Shown here piece after piece: positions 37,014-51,291 of a stretch of 64,000 nt of DNA. The stretch is from Archilochus colubris. Taxonomy: Eukaryota; Chordata; Aves; Apodiformes; Trochilidae. Each line of letters starts with the position of its first letter. Position 1 is the stretch's first letter. The DNA lies in NCBI GenBank assembly GCA_023079485.1, contig CM041085.1:94127115-94191114 (forward strand). The letters run 5' to 3'. The translations under genes were made by a program, and so were the position numbers. The notes beneath the pieces are model-generated. The model saw only the letters and a program-made list of their open reading frames with translations, was not told the DNA's origin and made no database searches.

Positions 37014-40000
37014 TCAAAAGCAGAGGTCAAAAATGCATGGATGAAGTGGAATGCCTTCTCTACTCTCTATAGCTGCAGATACCAAAGGCTTCTCAGTTAA
37101 TAACTTTCTTCTAATACACTGTATTTGCAAGTTAACTCCAAGCTTCTGGCTTCCTCAACATCTATGGCACTACTCAGCATCTCATCATTTACTCAGGAGG
37201 TGTCTGATCTCACTACTTGACACATGAGATGGTCCTTAAGATATTCAGCACTACTGAGCATGCACAAAAAGTCTTGCACATATGGAAATAGCTGATAAAA
37301 AAATTGTTTTATTTTAAATTAATCAGAGAGGTTATTCTGTTCAGAACACAGCAACTTACGGTTTCCTCTGTAAACTTTGTAGGTATTTATGACCTTAGTA
37401 ATTAGAAAACTACAATTTGATGCAACCTGTATCTGCTTGGTTTGTTCTATTGTATTTTTCAGTACTTACGATGCTGATGAAATTGTAAGAAAAAATTCAA
37501 AACTAACAATGTGAATGTTTTCAAAGAAAATACATAATCAACATAAGAAAGTAGGTATGAAATATATTAGTTGATATGATTATTAATGCTGCACTGTTTA
37601 AGACAATGGTTTTGATCTTATCTCTTTCAAGACAAAAATAGTTACCTTAGAAATGGTTGTGACTATAAAACAACTTTACCTATTTGCACAGAAGCACTAG
37701 AGTAATACAATAGCATCACATTGTAGTTTCCACTTCATCAGTTTTTAGTAAAATCAGCTACATACTGTAACTTCATTGCTCAGTCTATGGGTTGCTTTTT
37801 CAATCTATGAAATGCCAGCCTCGGTTTTCAGTGAAAGTTGACATTGTATCTCGATTCAAACCAGACAGACTAATAAAGAAGCAGCGATGAACAGAACTGT
37901 AGCTATGTGAATGGGTTGATTTAATAAGGTTAACATCTGTCACTTTCAGCAAATTTAGCATTAAGACCCTTCATATCAAGATCCTGTTGCCAGGCTCAAG
38001 ATTAGTTGCTACTGAGAAATACCAACAGGAAATGTCAATGTCTTTGGCATCTGTTTCAAGCAAAAAAAAGTTCCCAAATGGTGTTATTTGTCTTTACTGG
38101 TGACATAATGGACATTACAAGGAGGAGTTATATTTCTAAGATTCTTCAGTGATTCCCTTAGCTGGAAATCTTCCAACATCGCCAGTTCACCTTTCAGTGC
38201 CTTTAGCAGGTGTGCCATACCAGAATAGTTGCCTCAAAGCCTCTGGGTAGCCATAAAAATATCTATTTTAAAACCAGGTATTTTAATTTTCTATTCTGCT
38301 TTCTCTACCTATTTTTGTATTTTGTTTTGTGCAAAACCAGAAATAACAATGATCCACTGTTGGCTTGATAGCTTCTGGCTGTGTTAAATTTCTCCCTTTA
38401 AATAATAAAGGTAGAAGACTGGAAAGAGTCATGAAAAACGATTTATAACTGGCATTTCATCTGCATGTCACTGTCCCATTTTGTATAGTTTTTGGTCAGG
38501 TTATGGTATTGCTTTTCTTTCTATCTACACTCACAAAATCACATGACTGTACCTTGCAGATGACAGTTTCTGTATAAAAGATGTAGCAACACATCTTCTG
38601 ACACTACTTTTAATACTTTTCACAATCAAACGAAAGTTTTAGCAAAAAGGCATTACACTTTCTACAGCCTAAATAGAGGAAATATTGCATCATTAACCCT
38701 GAAAGGTCTAATGATTAAACTTAGATTTCAATTTATGAACTGCTGTTTACTTGAAGTTTACTTCTTAATCTGCACAACCTGGGTGCCATTTCTTCACCTT
38801 AATTTTGGAGGACTATTTGTCCCATCTTTACCAAATTCATTCTTGAGACTGTGGAAGGAAAACTCTCCATATTGAGGCTTAGCTCTAATTGTTGCTATGC
38901 CTCATTTCTACTTTTTTTGGAAATCTTTTTTAAGGTCTGATTGCTTATATATTCAGGGATACATGAGCGTGAGTTGGCGGGACTGAAGGAATAATGACAT
39001 GATAATCGAATGAGAAGCTCTTTCCTGTTGCTAAGCAGTACATTAGGAACTTCCTTTGCTAAATATAATCTATGGGAGTAATTAGGTAGAGATTAATGGT
39101 TGAGGCAGTTCAGTCGTCTGCATCTTCCTAGATATTCTCATGACCCACAGGTAGCCTTTTTAAGTCCTGTCAGTGTGCTCACTTTTTATACCTTCACTCT
39201 TGACAGTGGTGTGAAGTATTACACAGAGCAAAAGAAGAAAAGATAATCACACCCACAGGAATTTTCAGCACAAAGCGATGCATTTATAGTGTAGCTTAAT
39301 TTCCCAAATGAATGACTTCAGTATTTATTTTTATGGATGTATTTTAATATAAAAAAAGATATCTACTTTGTGAAAACTTACATAGGCCAAATCTGGAAAC
39401 CTTCTCCCTCACTCCCGGAAACTCAGTGGCACATAAAACTAAAAAAGGAAATCTCTTTCCTCCGTAAAAAGCCATTCTCTTTCTGCCTATAAGCTACTTA
39501 TTTCAGGGACAGTTCAGAGAGCATAAAAGAAAAAAAATTAAAAATTCAGACTTAAGGACTAAGTCACCTGGGCAGAAAACCAAATGTTTTTATTGTCACA
39601 GAAATTTATACATAAATATGTATGTGGGATTCTTAGAACACAAATCCTTTCTCAGTATATCCAACTTAAAATCTGGAACGTATTGGACATTATAAATACA
39701 GTTAGTCTTAAAAAAAAAGAACAAATGTTATATATATCATATTCAAAACTCCATATTATGTATGCCTCATGATACTGTTAAAATTACATTCTTTTATTTT
39801 TTTTTTTTTTGATGAAATGCTTATTATATGCCTTTGTAGTCTTGTAGTAGCTTTTTGCATAGATTGTGGATACTGCTTAAATGTTATGCTATAAAATCCA
39901 TTTTTCATAATTTCTATGTTCTGTCCACTGTATTCATCCAGTGTTAGATGTACTTTCTTTAGTTGAACATAGTTAGGTTTGAAGTTCCTTATTACAGGAT

Positions 40001-40653
40001 TATTTTTTTCATGACCTATGTATTGGAATGGTACCCTGACAGACTGGTCTTTCTTGCTTCTCCATAATGCATGAAATATCCTTAATTGGTCTTTTAAAAT
40101 GCTTTTAGGAGAGGTATCACATGGCTCATCTGATACACTCAAAGTAGATTGTTTTCCTTCATTTTTTACATAATTTTATGTACCTCACAGGAAAGCGTGG
40201 ATGTGCAAATCAGTCTAAAAATATGCAGCTCTGTTCACAGTTTTATGGAATAACAATGGGATTCATTTTCAGAGTGAGATATTTCTGAATTGGTTGGTTC
40301 ATTTCATCCTCACTCTCCCAGTTTTTTTCATCTCTTGTTATCTCAGAAATGAACTAAACAAAAAATTCTTGATTTCTCATACTAAAAAAATTTTTCCTTA
40401 AAGAAAGCTGCACCCTGAAAGTCTGTATTTTCAAACCAAAGCCACTGTACATACTTTGCTTGTTCTGAGGGCTTATTTGCTGAACTTTGGTGCCTTAATG
40501 TTTCAAATATTGTCTCATAATACCTTCAAGGTAAAAACAGGTGAAATTTCATTAAAAAAAGAAAAACACAGTCATTTAACCCTTTACTACTATGCTAAAA
40601 AATTAACAGTATTGTGGCTTGTGGTTTGGGGTTTTTTTTGGGTTGTTTGTTTG

Positions 40654-40673
40654 TTTTTTTTTTTTTTTTTTTT
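40654..40673. repeat. Poly(T) run
   Basis: About twenty consecutive T, preceded by GTTTGTTTG. Confidence 0.9.
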
Positions 40674-43600
40674 CTACGCAAAATTGAAATTGGAATTGAA
40701 TCAGAATGGAGGAGAAATTATTATGGCAATATACCACAAGACATTGTCTACTACATGACTTTTTTTTTTTCCCCATTTACAGTGATTATTTTGCATTTTA
40801 TGGCCTGTAAAATGTATTGCAAGAATTCATTGCATGCCAAAAGCTTTATCAGTTGCAAATGAAGGCAGAGAGAGACTAGTACTGCTGTTACATGACTTGC
40901 TGCTGTGATCAAAGGTGAAATGACTGGAATTCAGCCTAGACTGGTATTATTTTTGTGTACAGTGTCGACTTTCATTAAATACTAAGAAGCTTCCTGGGCC
41001 ACAGGAAGTCCCTGACCCTCAAATTGGTGCCTATGTGACATACACTTTTTACTACTGACATACAGTATACTTACCTCAGTAAGCTCAGTAAATCTTATCA
41101 CTGATATTGAAATGATGGAGCCACTTCGCCATAACCACTTTCTGTGGTAGTGCCATTATTTATGGAATGCAGTCAAACAAATAATATTTAAAATTAAGTG
41201 ATAGTATTTAATGACAATTAATACAAAATGAAGACTTTGCAAGTTTCTAAATTTCACAGTGGAGGTTACAGTAAGTTACACCAAGCTTTATCAATACTTT
41301 TCATAGCAGTCCTCACACAAAGTACTGCTTTCAGGGCATATTTCACAATACTTAAACTGATGCCTTAATTAGGTAATTAAAAATCTTGAAAACTAATCCA
41401 TGTTCAAACCACTGAGGCTGAGTTAGAACAAAGAAAGGTTATAATAGATAAATAACAGGAAGGGTTAATAAAGAGGTGAAAGATGATTAAAAATAAATTA
41501 CTAAAATTCCACTGGGTGGTAGGAAAATAAATCATTGAGATTAAGTCTGGAAATTAGCTTGAACAAATAGAGCATGCCTCAGTGGAACGTTAAACAAAAA
41601 AGCCATAATAGAGCCTATGTTAAAGAAATGGAATTATATATATATTTTTTGTTAGAACATGACAACAGGAAAAAAAAATTGTTCAGTGGGTGAAGCAATC
41701 GATCTCTAACATTGACCGACAGAAGCTGACCAGGTAAATTGCCTTCTTTGTAAGCTGAAAGACTGTGGTATTTTCCAGTCATTTGAGGGAAGATTGGAAA
41801 TGCTGTATTGCCTTTTCTAAATGTCTTATGATTATTTTATTTTTTGCTGAGAGTGGTGGCCATTAAAGTTCTACAGTCTGTTGGCATTCCATATATAAAA
41901 TGAAATAAGAAGAAAGCTAGAATAGTGACAATGTTACTAGAGTAAGTTCAGCAAATTTATTTGAACTCTGACATTCCTGCTCATCTTCTGTCTTTCTAGA
42001 GAAGGTAGAAATACCTTTGTTGCTGCTTTTTACTACTTCCCTATATGGCCTAGGTCAGTGGAATGGGGAAATAAATGCATAAGTAAATAAAACCCAAAGT
42101 CCTTAATGCACCCTCTTAGCTGCAGCTATGGATGTCCTCACCAAATGGACAGATTCACCCAGTGCTGAACTGGCAGTGTGAGATCAGACACTTCAGTTCT
42201 CTGATGCATGGGACATGCCAGAAAAAAGAAACACAGAAAAGGGTGAGGCACAGCTAAAGCTATGCCATTGACAGAGATCAGTACTATCAGCTTTTGGAAA
42301 TTCATTTTACACCAGGGTTTGCTGACATCCTTAGGACTGTTTTAAACTCCAAGGGTCCTCTAAGGTGAGTTTGGTGTTTTGGCATCCATCACTAGAAAGA
42401 CAGATGGTGGAGTGAACTCATCCAACATAAAGTTTTTTACTATTGGCAGGAGTTGGATCTAGCTATAATATATAAACTTTTAGGGAAAAAGTACATTTGA
42501 AATCATTGAGTAACTGGGGAAATTTTGCCACCTTTTCTTATGGAACTGTTTTTTCTTGTTATAGTTTGTAAATGCACAATGCTGTATCCATTTTATTATC
42601 CTATGCTACCAATCACCACATTTTCATAAGTTTACGGGTGTTCTGTGTCTAAAGAAAGACTGACATTATTAGGCATGGTAAGAGTAAAAGCTGTCAGGTA
42701 TTCTATACTATTTCAGTCTGTGATAAAAAACTTAACGTTCTTGGTTTTTATGTATTGCCAAGCAAATGGACAATGGAAAAGAAAAATTATTATGGGCTGC
42801 ATGAATAGAACCATCACCTTTAATACTTTTTCTGTCCAAATCAAATAAATTATATTACTGACATCTAACCATTTTCCTACAGGATGAAACTTTTTATCTT
42901 TAGTAATTCAGATGACAAAAAAGACCAAATAAGTATTATGAACACAGAAAAAAACATGCTACAAAGAAGTTTTTTAGCTCATTGAAAATACACTTTTTTT
43001 TTCGTAGTACTGTGTATACTCATAAGGCCCTAGAGAATTCATAATCTTGATATAATTCAAGCTTTTTAAAAAAGCTTAAATTACATTGACTGTAACATTA
43101 GCCTATAGTTTGCATCCTTTATAATGTACTTTTTAGTGTGTACTATTATTTCTTGAAGGCATCAGTCCTGTGGAATGCCAACTTTGTACTTATATTTAAA
43201 TTTTTCTTTGTTTTACATAGTTTAAATACTTTTATGTACATGTTTTTCTACAGAAAAAAGAGGTTACATTTATGTTGGTGGAAATTTGTAGGATTTTTAC
43301 AGGGCTTCCTAAATCTATATTTAAAAATATATTTAAAATTCTATATTTAAAATTTAAAAAGTTCTGTATTTTAAACACTTCTTTGAATGTGTCACAGGGT
43401 TGATCAGAAACAGAAAACAATGTGTGGAAAATATTCATACAGTCATCCTGCAATGGAGAGACCTTGTGCAAATGAATATGATTTCTCTATTGACACATGA
43501 AAATGTTTGTCATTTTTGTATGGATTTTTGGCATGGATGTATAGAAATGTTAACCTTTTATCTTATAGACATTAATTAGGAATACATACTGGTGTTCAGT

Positions 43601-44190
43601 GTAGTGTACAGAGAGTGTTATAAAGCAACATGAAATAAGTACCTTCCTTAGATTTTTTGATCTGTTTTCCTTCTCTTTTACTTTATGATTTACCACAAAC
43701 TCAAGATATCTCGTGTCATTAAAAGAGCTGATATGTTTCATACAACTCTTGTGAAGTCTTATGTGAGTCTATAGATAATTTCAAAAAATACAAAAACCCC
43801 CAAAACAACCCAGTCATAGAAGAATATAGTAAGTATAAGAGCAAATGTCAGAGCATGAAAACTGAAACAGGTTAATCAGCCATTTTGGAACTTATCTCCT
43901 GATTTAACTGAGAATAATGCAGACCATTAGGAGTAAGTATTCTGTATGATGTACAAGAAATCAGTCTTGCTAACCTCAGTCAAAATAAGAGAAGTTGGGT
44001 AGTTAGTGCTGTCCTTGGCTATGTTTATCTCTGTTAAAGCTTAGCTGAAATCACTACAGCTTTTTCTGACAAAATAAAGGAAAACACCTATTTTGCTACT
44101 TTATAAACATGCTCAGATTTAGTTTTGTTTTTAACTGGATTGATTCTGCAGATACTACTAGATAAGAGAAAACAGCTTGGGTTTGGTTTT

Positions 44191-44215
44191 TGTTTTTTTG
44201 TTTTTGGGGGGGGGG
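44191..44215. repeat. T-rich run ending in ten G
   Basis: A T-rich block with single G runs directly into ten consecutive G (44206-44215). Confidence 0.9.
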
Positions 44216-47156
44216 TTCCATTTTTTTTTCCTTTCCTTAGGGCCTTTGCTTAAGTTTACTTTAAAAAGAAAATTCCCAGTCTTTCCAAAACTACAGTTAT
44301 TACAAGAATTCTTAAAGTAAATTAGATTAGATTGTTTCCCCATATGTCTGATAATCTAAATTATTAATGGTATTTTCTATGTGTTTAATATACCTGGAAT
44401 CCCACTCTGCTCCAGTGTCATGCTCAAACAAAACTACATGTTTGAAAACACTTAGATTAAATTAAATTTTTAAGATATCCTTTCATACCCTGTACTTCGA
44501 TAACTGCATTCATAATAGTGTACTCTGGGGGTAAATAGTATGCTAACAGAACATTACCTGATTTGTTTTTATATTCCTAATGGTTTAGGGAAAAAAGCCA
44601 AAACACCCATGTATATAATAAAACCAAAACAGAGGATCTGAAAAATAGCTTAATTAGTAATATTGAGCTGTTTTCCTACTAACCATAATAGCCGTATATT
44701 AAAATAATTTGTCTTTCTCTCTATTAAAACCAGAGCACTACTATATTTGGAATAATTCCTACAAAACTTCATTGCAGACTACCACAATGCAGCTCTGTTT
44801 GGAGGACTCAAGTATAGAAAAAACCACACTTTACACAAATCTTACTACTGTTTTGTTAATCTCATCATGGGCAGAGTTTTCTGTCCACTTACAAAATTCT
44901 TGCCAGAGAAAAATCAGAATCATTATGAGGGGTTAGAATTTCTGTGACTTTATATCTTTCTTTATATCTTTCAAAGATTTGAGAAATTAATGCCTTAAAG
45001 GAGTAAAATGTAAAAGTTTGGCAGAAAGACAAAGTCTTACCTAATGGTGGCAGAGTTTACAGATACAACTATGTAAACATGTAAGGACAAATTAATATAG
45101 ACTAGAAGACTTGTTAAAATATCAAGAGCTAGGGACAGTGTTGAACAAATACCTACAGAGAGAAGTGGCATGTTAGACATGTGGATTTTACATATATAGA
45201 TAGAGTTGCATTCAACATGCAGGTAAAATTCAGTTAAGCAATAGTAAGAAAATGAATACTGAAGGAGTTTCCAGTATCCTTACTTTTTCCCTCATATATG
45301 CTTTTCTTTTTCACCATCCATGTTTGGGAAGCTGAAAAAAAAAACAGTGACACTAATACCTGTCTCTGCAAATCTTCCCTTCTTATCTTGTATTTTGCTT
45401 CTTTGGTTTTGTGTATTTTGGAGAGTATCTTGTCTCCCAATTTCTATCAGTCCTTTTCATCTATTTTATTTGGATTTTAGTGTGTCTAAGGAGTGTATGC
45501 TTTTCACTGTGTCTGTGATTTTGTCTTTCATTTGTAGTGAGGAAACATTTGTGGGTTTGATGAAAAATATGCACCCTTGGTGATCCACATGGTGTACTTT
45601 CAGGAATATGAGTCATTTAAACCTTTGAAAGACTAAACATCTGTGATACTTTCAAAGTTTCTGGCATGGTATTATCTCATGGTTCCCTTCCTTTTTATTA
45701 CATGTTTTGTGTTATTCTTTCCATCATTGCTGATAAGAGTAGTTGTATGGATATGTGACCAAATATTTGATTGCCATCATATGAAAAACACATATAAGAG
45801 AAATGCTAAGCTAAAGGATTGTCTTATATTTCCTGTGGGTTTTGATGCTTTCCTATCTGGAATCTTAATGACAGCAGTTTCCAGTGAAGTTTTGCCTCTT
45901 GATTGGCACTAATATAAGAGGTTTTCTGCTTCTGAGCAATGCAATAAATGTGTGGAAAATCCTGTTTAATTGAGAGATATCTTGTCTTATGTTTGTGATT
46001 TTTGGCTTTTATATATAATTATTAGCCTATTAATAGAGACCTGTACATAACAAGACAATAACCCACAAATAATGACATCCCCCAAAACACTGAAAAATAT
46101 CACTGTTATTCAACATTATCTTGTCATGCAGCATGTGGACTTTACTGAGCAATGCTAAGAGCCAACAGATTTCACAGGCTGTGAGGCAGAAGGAGGACAG
46201 AGAGGAGCGAATGAAAAGGCTTGCTCTGCTTTAGGAAGAGGCATGACAAAAAGTATCTGTAGAATTTAGATGAGAGTGATAAAAAAACAATCTGTGTGGA
46301 ATGAATTTAGTGTAACCTGTGACTTCAGTTATTATTTTTAGAGAGAACTGAATATAAAGTGGCAAACAGAATTGGATCTATTTGTATGAGGCATTTAGTA
46401 TCTCAGAATTGCAGCCTGAATCCTGTCTATAAGTGATTACATTTGGTAATTCAAACCTGAGAAAAATTATTTTTTGGGAAACTAAATAAGAAATACTTAG
46501 GTATTTAGTTGGACCAGAAAGATTCAGACCTATAATTAGAGCTGGTTTTTTTATTTTTGGTGGCAATACGGGCAACATTTTTTAACTTGGAACTTTAGTC
46601 TTCTTCCTGACAGGCACTGTGGAACAGAAACAAGATAGATGCAACATTTCCTCACCCCATACAACAGCCTTATCTCAGACACTGGGTTTTACTGAATAGT
46701 GATAAAATTATTGCAGTGTATTTCCATACAGTCATAGTTCTCATATGAAGATGACTGATTTCCTTTTCTTGACAAAATAGCAGAGATGAATATGCTCATA
46801 GATTGAAGCTACAAGGTTTTCAGAGAGGCTGAAATGTTCCATAGCTTTCTCCAGGGTGTTCCCATGGTTGTAGCCAATTTTCTCTTAAATTTTAACAGTC
46901 TGTTGTTTTAGAAAAGCAATGTAGTTTTATTTGTGATGGGAAAATATATATGTAATTTTTTTTACTTCGATTTCTGTTAGCTCTATATTTTCAGTGTTCT
47001 TTTACTCTGTTTGGTCTTTGTTCATGCACAGCATAGCTGCTCACCAGTTTCTTGGCATTCTGGGTCATGTGTATGCAACAGAAGGCATCTGGTTTTCCAG
47101 AGGGATCTTTCTGTACCATAATGACTATGACATGCCATAGTAAAGTGACAGAGGTG

Positions 47157-47471
47157 TTACAGTTGGACTGGTTTCCTACATGAAGCCTGCCTTGGGCACT
47201 TCATTTTTTTTGGACTTGGCTGCATTGTTGTGAGTAGGTTTGCCTCTGATGATTTCCTGTATTGATTAAGCATCTTTTTGTCAAGTGTTTCAAATTCTTT
47301 CATCCTCTGATCAGAAGCTGCTGTGCCAGTGGGCCAGAACATGTTTTCTAAGCCTATCAGTGTATTCTGTGTTCCTATCAATTTGAAAGTCTTATTTTCT
47401 TCTTTACTTGTCATATTTTCATGCTGGAGGCTGCTCCTGTTTCGTTTTGCTTTTTGATCTCTTCTTTTTTA
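47157..47471 (-). pseudogene. Unidentified open frame, possible gene-derived relic
   Basis: On the minus strand about 105 codons are open between stops, with an internal ATG at 47414. The translation starts Lys/Arg-rich (KRRDQKAKRNRSS), includes LIGLENMFWPTGTAASDQ, and ends CRKPVQL. Immediately downstream, another frame stays open for 60 or more codons (to about 46992) with VQKDPSGKPDAFCC. Two adjoining open frames in different phase would fit a frameshifted processed pseudogene. I do not recognise the protein. In DNA of this composition a few open frames of this length are expected by chance, so this is weak. Confidence 0.25.
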
Positions 47472-50400
47472 TTTCAGTATAAATAATCTGTTAGCTAAAC
47501 ATTTACTTCTTTGTGTCCATCTGCTCGTGGAAAACTGCCTGATATATATCCATTCTTGTTGTCTTCTCTGTGCTTTTATATTCCCAATTTCATAAAGAAA
47601 AATGAAATTACTTTACATCATAATCAGAGTTTAAGTATAAAAAGATTAAAAATTCTCCAATATCCAGCCATTATATCTTCTTTCACATGTGTTGATAACT
47701 CATCAAACATGTTTTAGAAATAGAACTTGCACATGATTAGGTACCAGAACTATTACAATACCAAATTTTGGGAAACTATTTAGTGTAAAAAAGGGGCTTT
47801 TTAGCTGGAGTATGGATTGCAAAATGATGGGTTTATCATCTTCTGCATTTGCATATTTAAACGTGAGATTTCATTTTGTGTTAAAAATATATCATATATA
47901 CATGTCTGTTCATACAAACATAATTATTATAATGTTCATATCATCAGGTAAAGTCAGCAGAGAGTAAGAACAGTAAATTTATTACATCCTTCTTTAAGTT
48001 TAAATAACACATATAATTTTTTGTGAGAATTGCATGCACACATTGACCAACAGCTTGCATCCTTATTTGCTATTAATTCACATTAATTCCAACTCTCACT
48101 GAGTTGGAGGAAGAACAAATCCCTCAAGCATTTTGTCTCCCAGGGGCCATACTGATTCCTGCAGCTGGTCAGCTCTGGCAGTCTGGAGAGGCAGAAGGTA
48201 GGCTTGGTCTCCAAGGAAGTTATTCTGTCTGTCTCTCAAAGAATTTGCAAGTAGACTCACAATGTAAAAAACCCCCAACATTACAGCCAAGTCTGGATTC
48301 AGTTATCACAAGCTTCCTGTAGAGCCTTGGGTAGTTCATTCAGTCTTTGTTTTCAGTGTCTGGGCTTTCCTTAGGTATTTTTGGTAGTTACCCAAATCTT
48401 TTTGATACACTGAGTATATGTGAGTCTACCTTATATTTTCTTTGGAAAGGTATATAGGTACATAGGTCATCCTCTTAAAAGTAACCTTTAAAATAATACA
48501 TCATAATCCTTCCCTAAGAAGATACTGATTGGAGCTAAAGTACTGAATCTGTGGTCCGTACTGACTTTTAATACATTCTGATCTACATCTGTGTGTCAGA
48601 GTTGATTTCATGAAGGTCAAAGAGAGTTCAGTATTAGAGGGAAAATGACAGCTTTTGCCTAATCAAACTAAAAGTCCTTCATTTAAAATGTCAGAATTGC
48701 AATTCATAAAAATGTGATTTTTAAAGCTTGATAACAAAAAGCAAACAAATAATGTCAGTAATCAGTGTGACTACTTCCTTTTTATAAGAGCTTCTTTTTT
48801 AATGTTTTGCAGATTATTAAAATATTAGTTTTTGACAGGCAAGTCATCCTGATTTCTGACTTGACACGTTCAGCCTTAGGTCCTCACCCTTACTGCTTAT
48901 GCATGTCACTGCTTCTCAGTGCCTGCCTGTCATCCTCAGCCACGGCAAAGCTTTGTCAGTAGGAGCTTTGGTTCCCTCATTTGAGAACTTTGTCTATACA
49001 CCTTAGGAAGCACATCAGATAGATAGAAGTTTTCACTTTTCAGTACAATCCGTTCCATTTCCCACATGCAGTACTCCTCTCCCAAAACAGATAATGCCAA
49101 TGTTACAGAATTTTACAGCATTAATGTTTCTCAGTAGGTTCTCTATCGTGAGGTCGGAGTTGAAGTATGCATTAGATTGAGATTTCAGGAAGGAGATAGA
49201 AATAACCTGTATTACAGAGAGCAGTATACTGTAAACTGACAGATTTAAATTTTAGGTATGGCTTATGATCTTAGATTTGTATTCTGTAGAATCTGACAGG
49301 AAATTTAGATGATAAGACCTAATTGTAAGCTAATGACGTTTTAGATGACAAAAAAGCGTATTTAAGCTCAACTGTAAAGCACGGCTTTTTAATAAGAATA
49401 CTAAATCAGTTAGGAAGCTGTAACAGATATTAAGCCTGAATGTCTCTGAAAAATGCTGTAACGAATAGAATAGCTACTTAAATGCCCTGATAAAATTAAA
49501 AGTAGAACTTTTGAACTTTTTTTTTTTCCCTGATCCATATTTGTTAAGTATTATCAGTTTCATGGAAGCTTTACATAAAATTTAGTCAAAACCACGAGAC
49601 TTTGCTTTTTACCCAGTGCATTGTAGAGCAGTTGAGAATAGTTTTGTAAAAGCACAGATTTATAATTTGCAGGAAATACATTTATGTGCTTTGTGTGCTT
49701 TCTGGGAAGGATGACTGACTAACACATGCAATATTTCCTCTTCACAACATTAACATGAAGTCAACACCTGCAGTGATATAAGCTACATAATTTATTTCAA
49801 CTAGTTGTATATTTATGTATGTGTGCATATTTGAACAGAAATCTTGAATAGAAACTAATATGTATCCTTAGTGATATCCTGAACAATTTCTGTGGTAAAT
49901 CTTGAGGGGCTGGGGTGAAGTCCACCAAAGGAAACATTCTCTTTATAATTCGTGAGGAGATAAGGAATATTACTCTATCATTTATGGTTGAAACATTTGT
50001 CATTTCATTTCCTGATTTTCATACATTTATGTTAGATACTAGTTCTCTTACATACAAGGTTGCTACCAGAAAGAAAAATCTATCCAAAATAAGTATATCT
50101 TGAATTTAGTGACCTGAAATGCTATTGGTTTTCTCTCTTGGCAGTCACTCATCTCTTCTACATCAGAGTCCTCTGGTGATGTGGGACATTTACAGCCTAG
50201 GCTTATTGCCTTCTTGCAGAACCTGAGGGGAGTTCTGTTTTTTGCATCCTACGCACCACCCACTGCCTGAGCTTTTACTCAGTAAATGGGTGTACAGGGC
50301 CTGTCTCGGTTGGAGCCCATTTTCTCCATTGTAACTTGTGATGAAGCTGTGTTTTAGATTTACAGCTAAAAGAGTAACATGGGAGTTTTAGCTCTTACTG

Positions 50401-51291
50401 AACACTATGCACAGCATCAAACCGTCTCTGTCTCTCAATCTGTACCTCACTGAAAAGTCCTGGGTGTGCTCAAGAGGTGGGGAGGGAACCCAACCAGGCA
50501 GTTGACCTGAACTAATCAAAGAAATTATCTATTCCATAGAATATAATAGCAATATAAAGGTTCAGAGCTTAGCTATCTGCCTGCTTATAATTATTATATT
50601 CACATGAGGACTCAGAAACTAGGGCTTTCAATCCCTGCTGATAGGACTGATTAATTACATATTAAACCTTCAATGGATTAATCAAAAAATCTTTGAGATG
50701 TGAAGGAGAGCCTAAACCTGAGTATCCTTAAATTCTTCACATATTGTTAGCTCACTTTCCATTAGAGACTGTAGAGTGTTGCAGCTGCTGGTGTTTACTG
50801 CAAGCTTTTGCTAAACGTAGCCTTGACAAACATGCAATTAATAGAAATGATAAGTGGTGGCAACCCAGTCTCTAGTTGGGCATGTTCTTAGAATAAGTAC
50901 TAAATCAGATCTGTTGAGGGACTTGGGAGGAAGGATTCTTAATTTCTATTTCCTAATTGGATTTAGCTTTTCAGTTTAAGCAACTCCTGTTCCTAAACAG
51001 AATACAAACTCTGAGTATTCAAACTATATGTATGTGTGCAGGCAAGCATGTGTACAAGCTAGTACAGTATAGCACAGCTGAGAGAGCAGCATCTTATGGA
51101 ACAAGATATGTATAAGGTTTCCAGTATCAAGGTAATCTTAGCAAAACTATTAATCTATTATACACTCTAAAATAGAAAAAACCTAAATGAACAAACAACA
51201 GTCCATAGTTTATAGAATACTGTAACTTTCCCCTTTGTGTTGTTTTTTTCTGTATAGCCTGAATTGCCCTATCTGTATCTCTGCAACTTTT

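Larger units (their letters stand above)
35538..51291. other. Long intron stretch, almost free of recognised elements
   Basis: Nearly 16 kb without a recognisable CR1, LTR or exon, unlike the rest of the window. Simple sequence includes (ATTG)n at 36987, poly-T at 40654 and a T/G run at 44191. GC-richer patches lie near 48.85-48.97 kb and 50.14-50.33 kb, with no assigned identity. A 128-codon minus-strand open frame (39756-40142) and a 105-codon one (47157-47471) are of uncertain meaning. Confidence 0.5.

Noticed and set aside
39756..40142. 128-codon minus-strand open frame with a SVSDEPCDT segment resembling SVSDQPCDT near 43.4 kb
   Set aside because: The frame begins at a TTG rather than an ATG. 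The shared segment is only about 69% identical in DNA over 29 bases and does not extend. Frames this long are expected about once by chance here.
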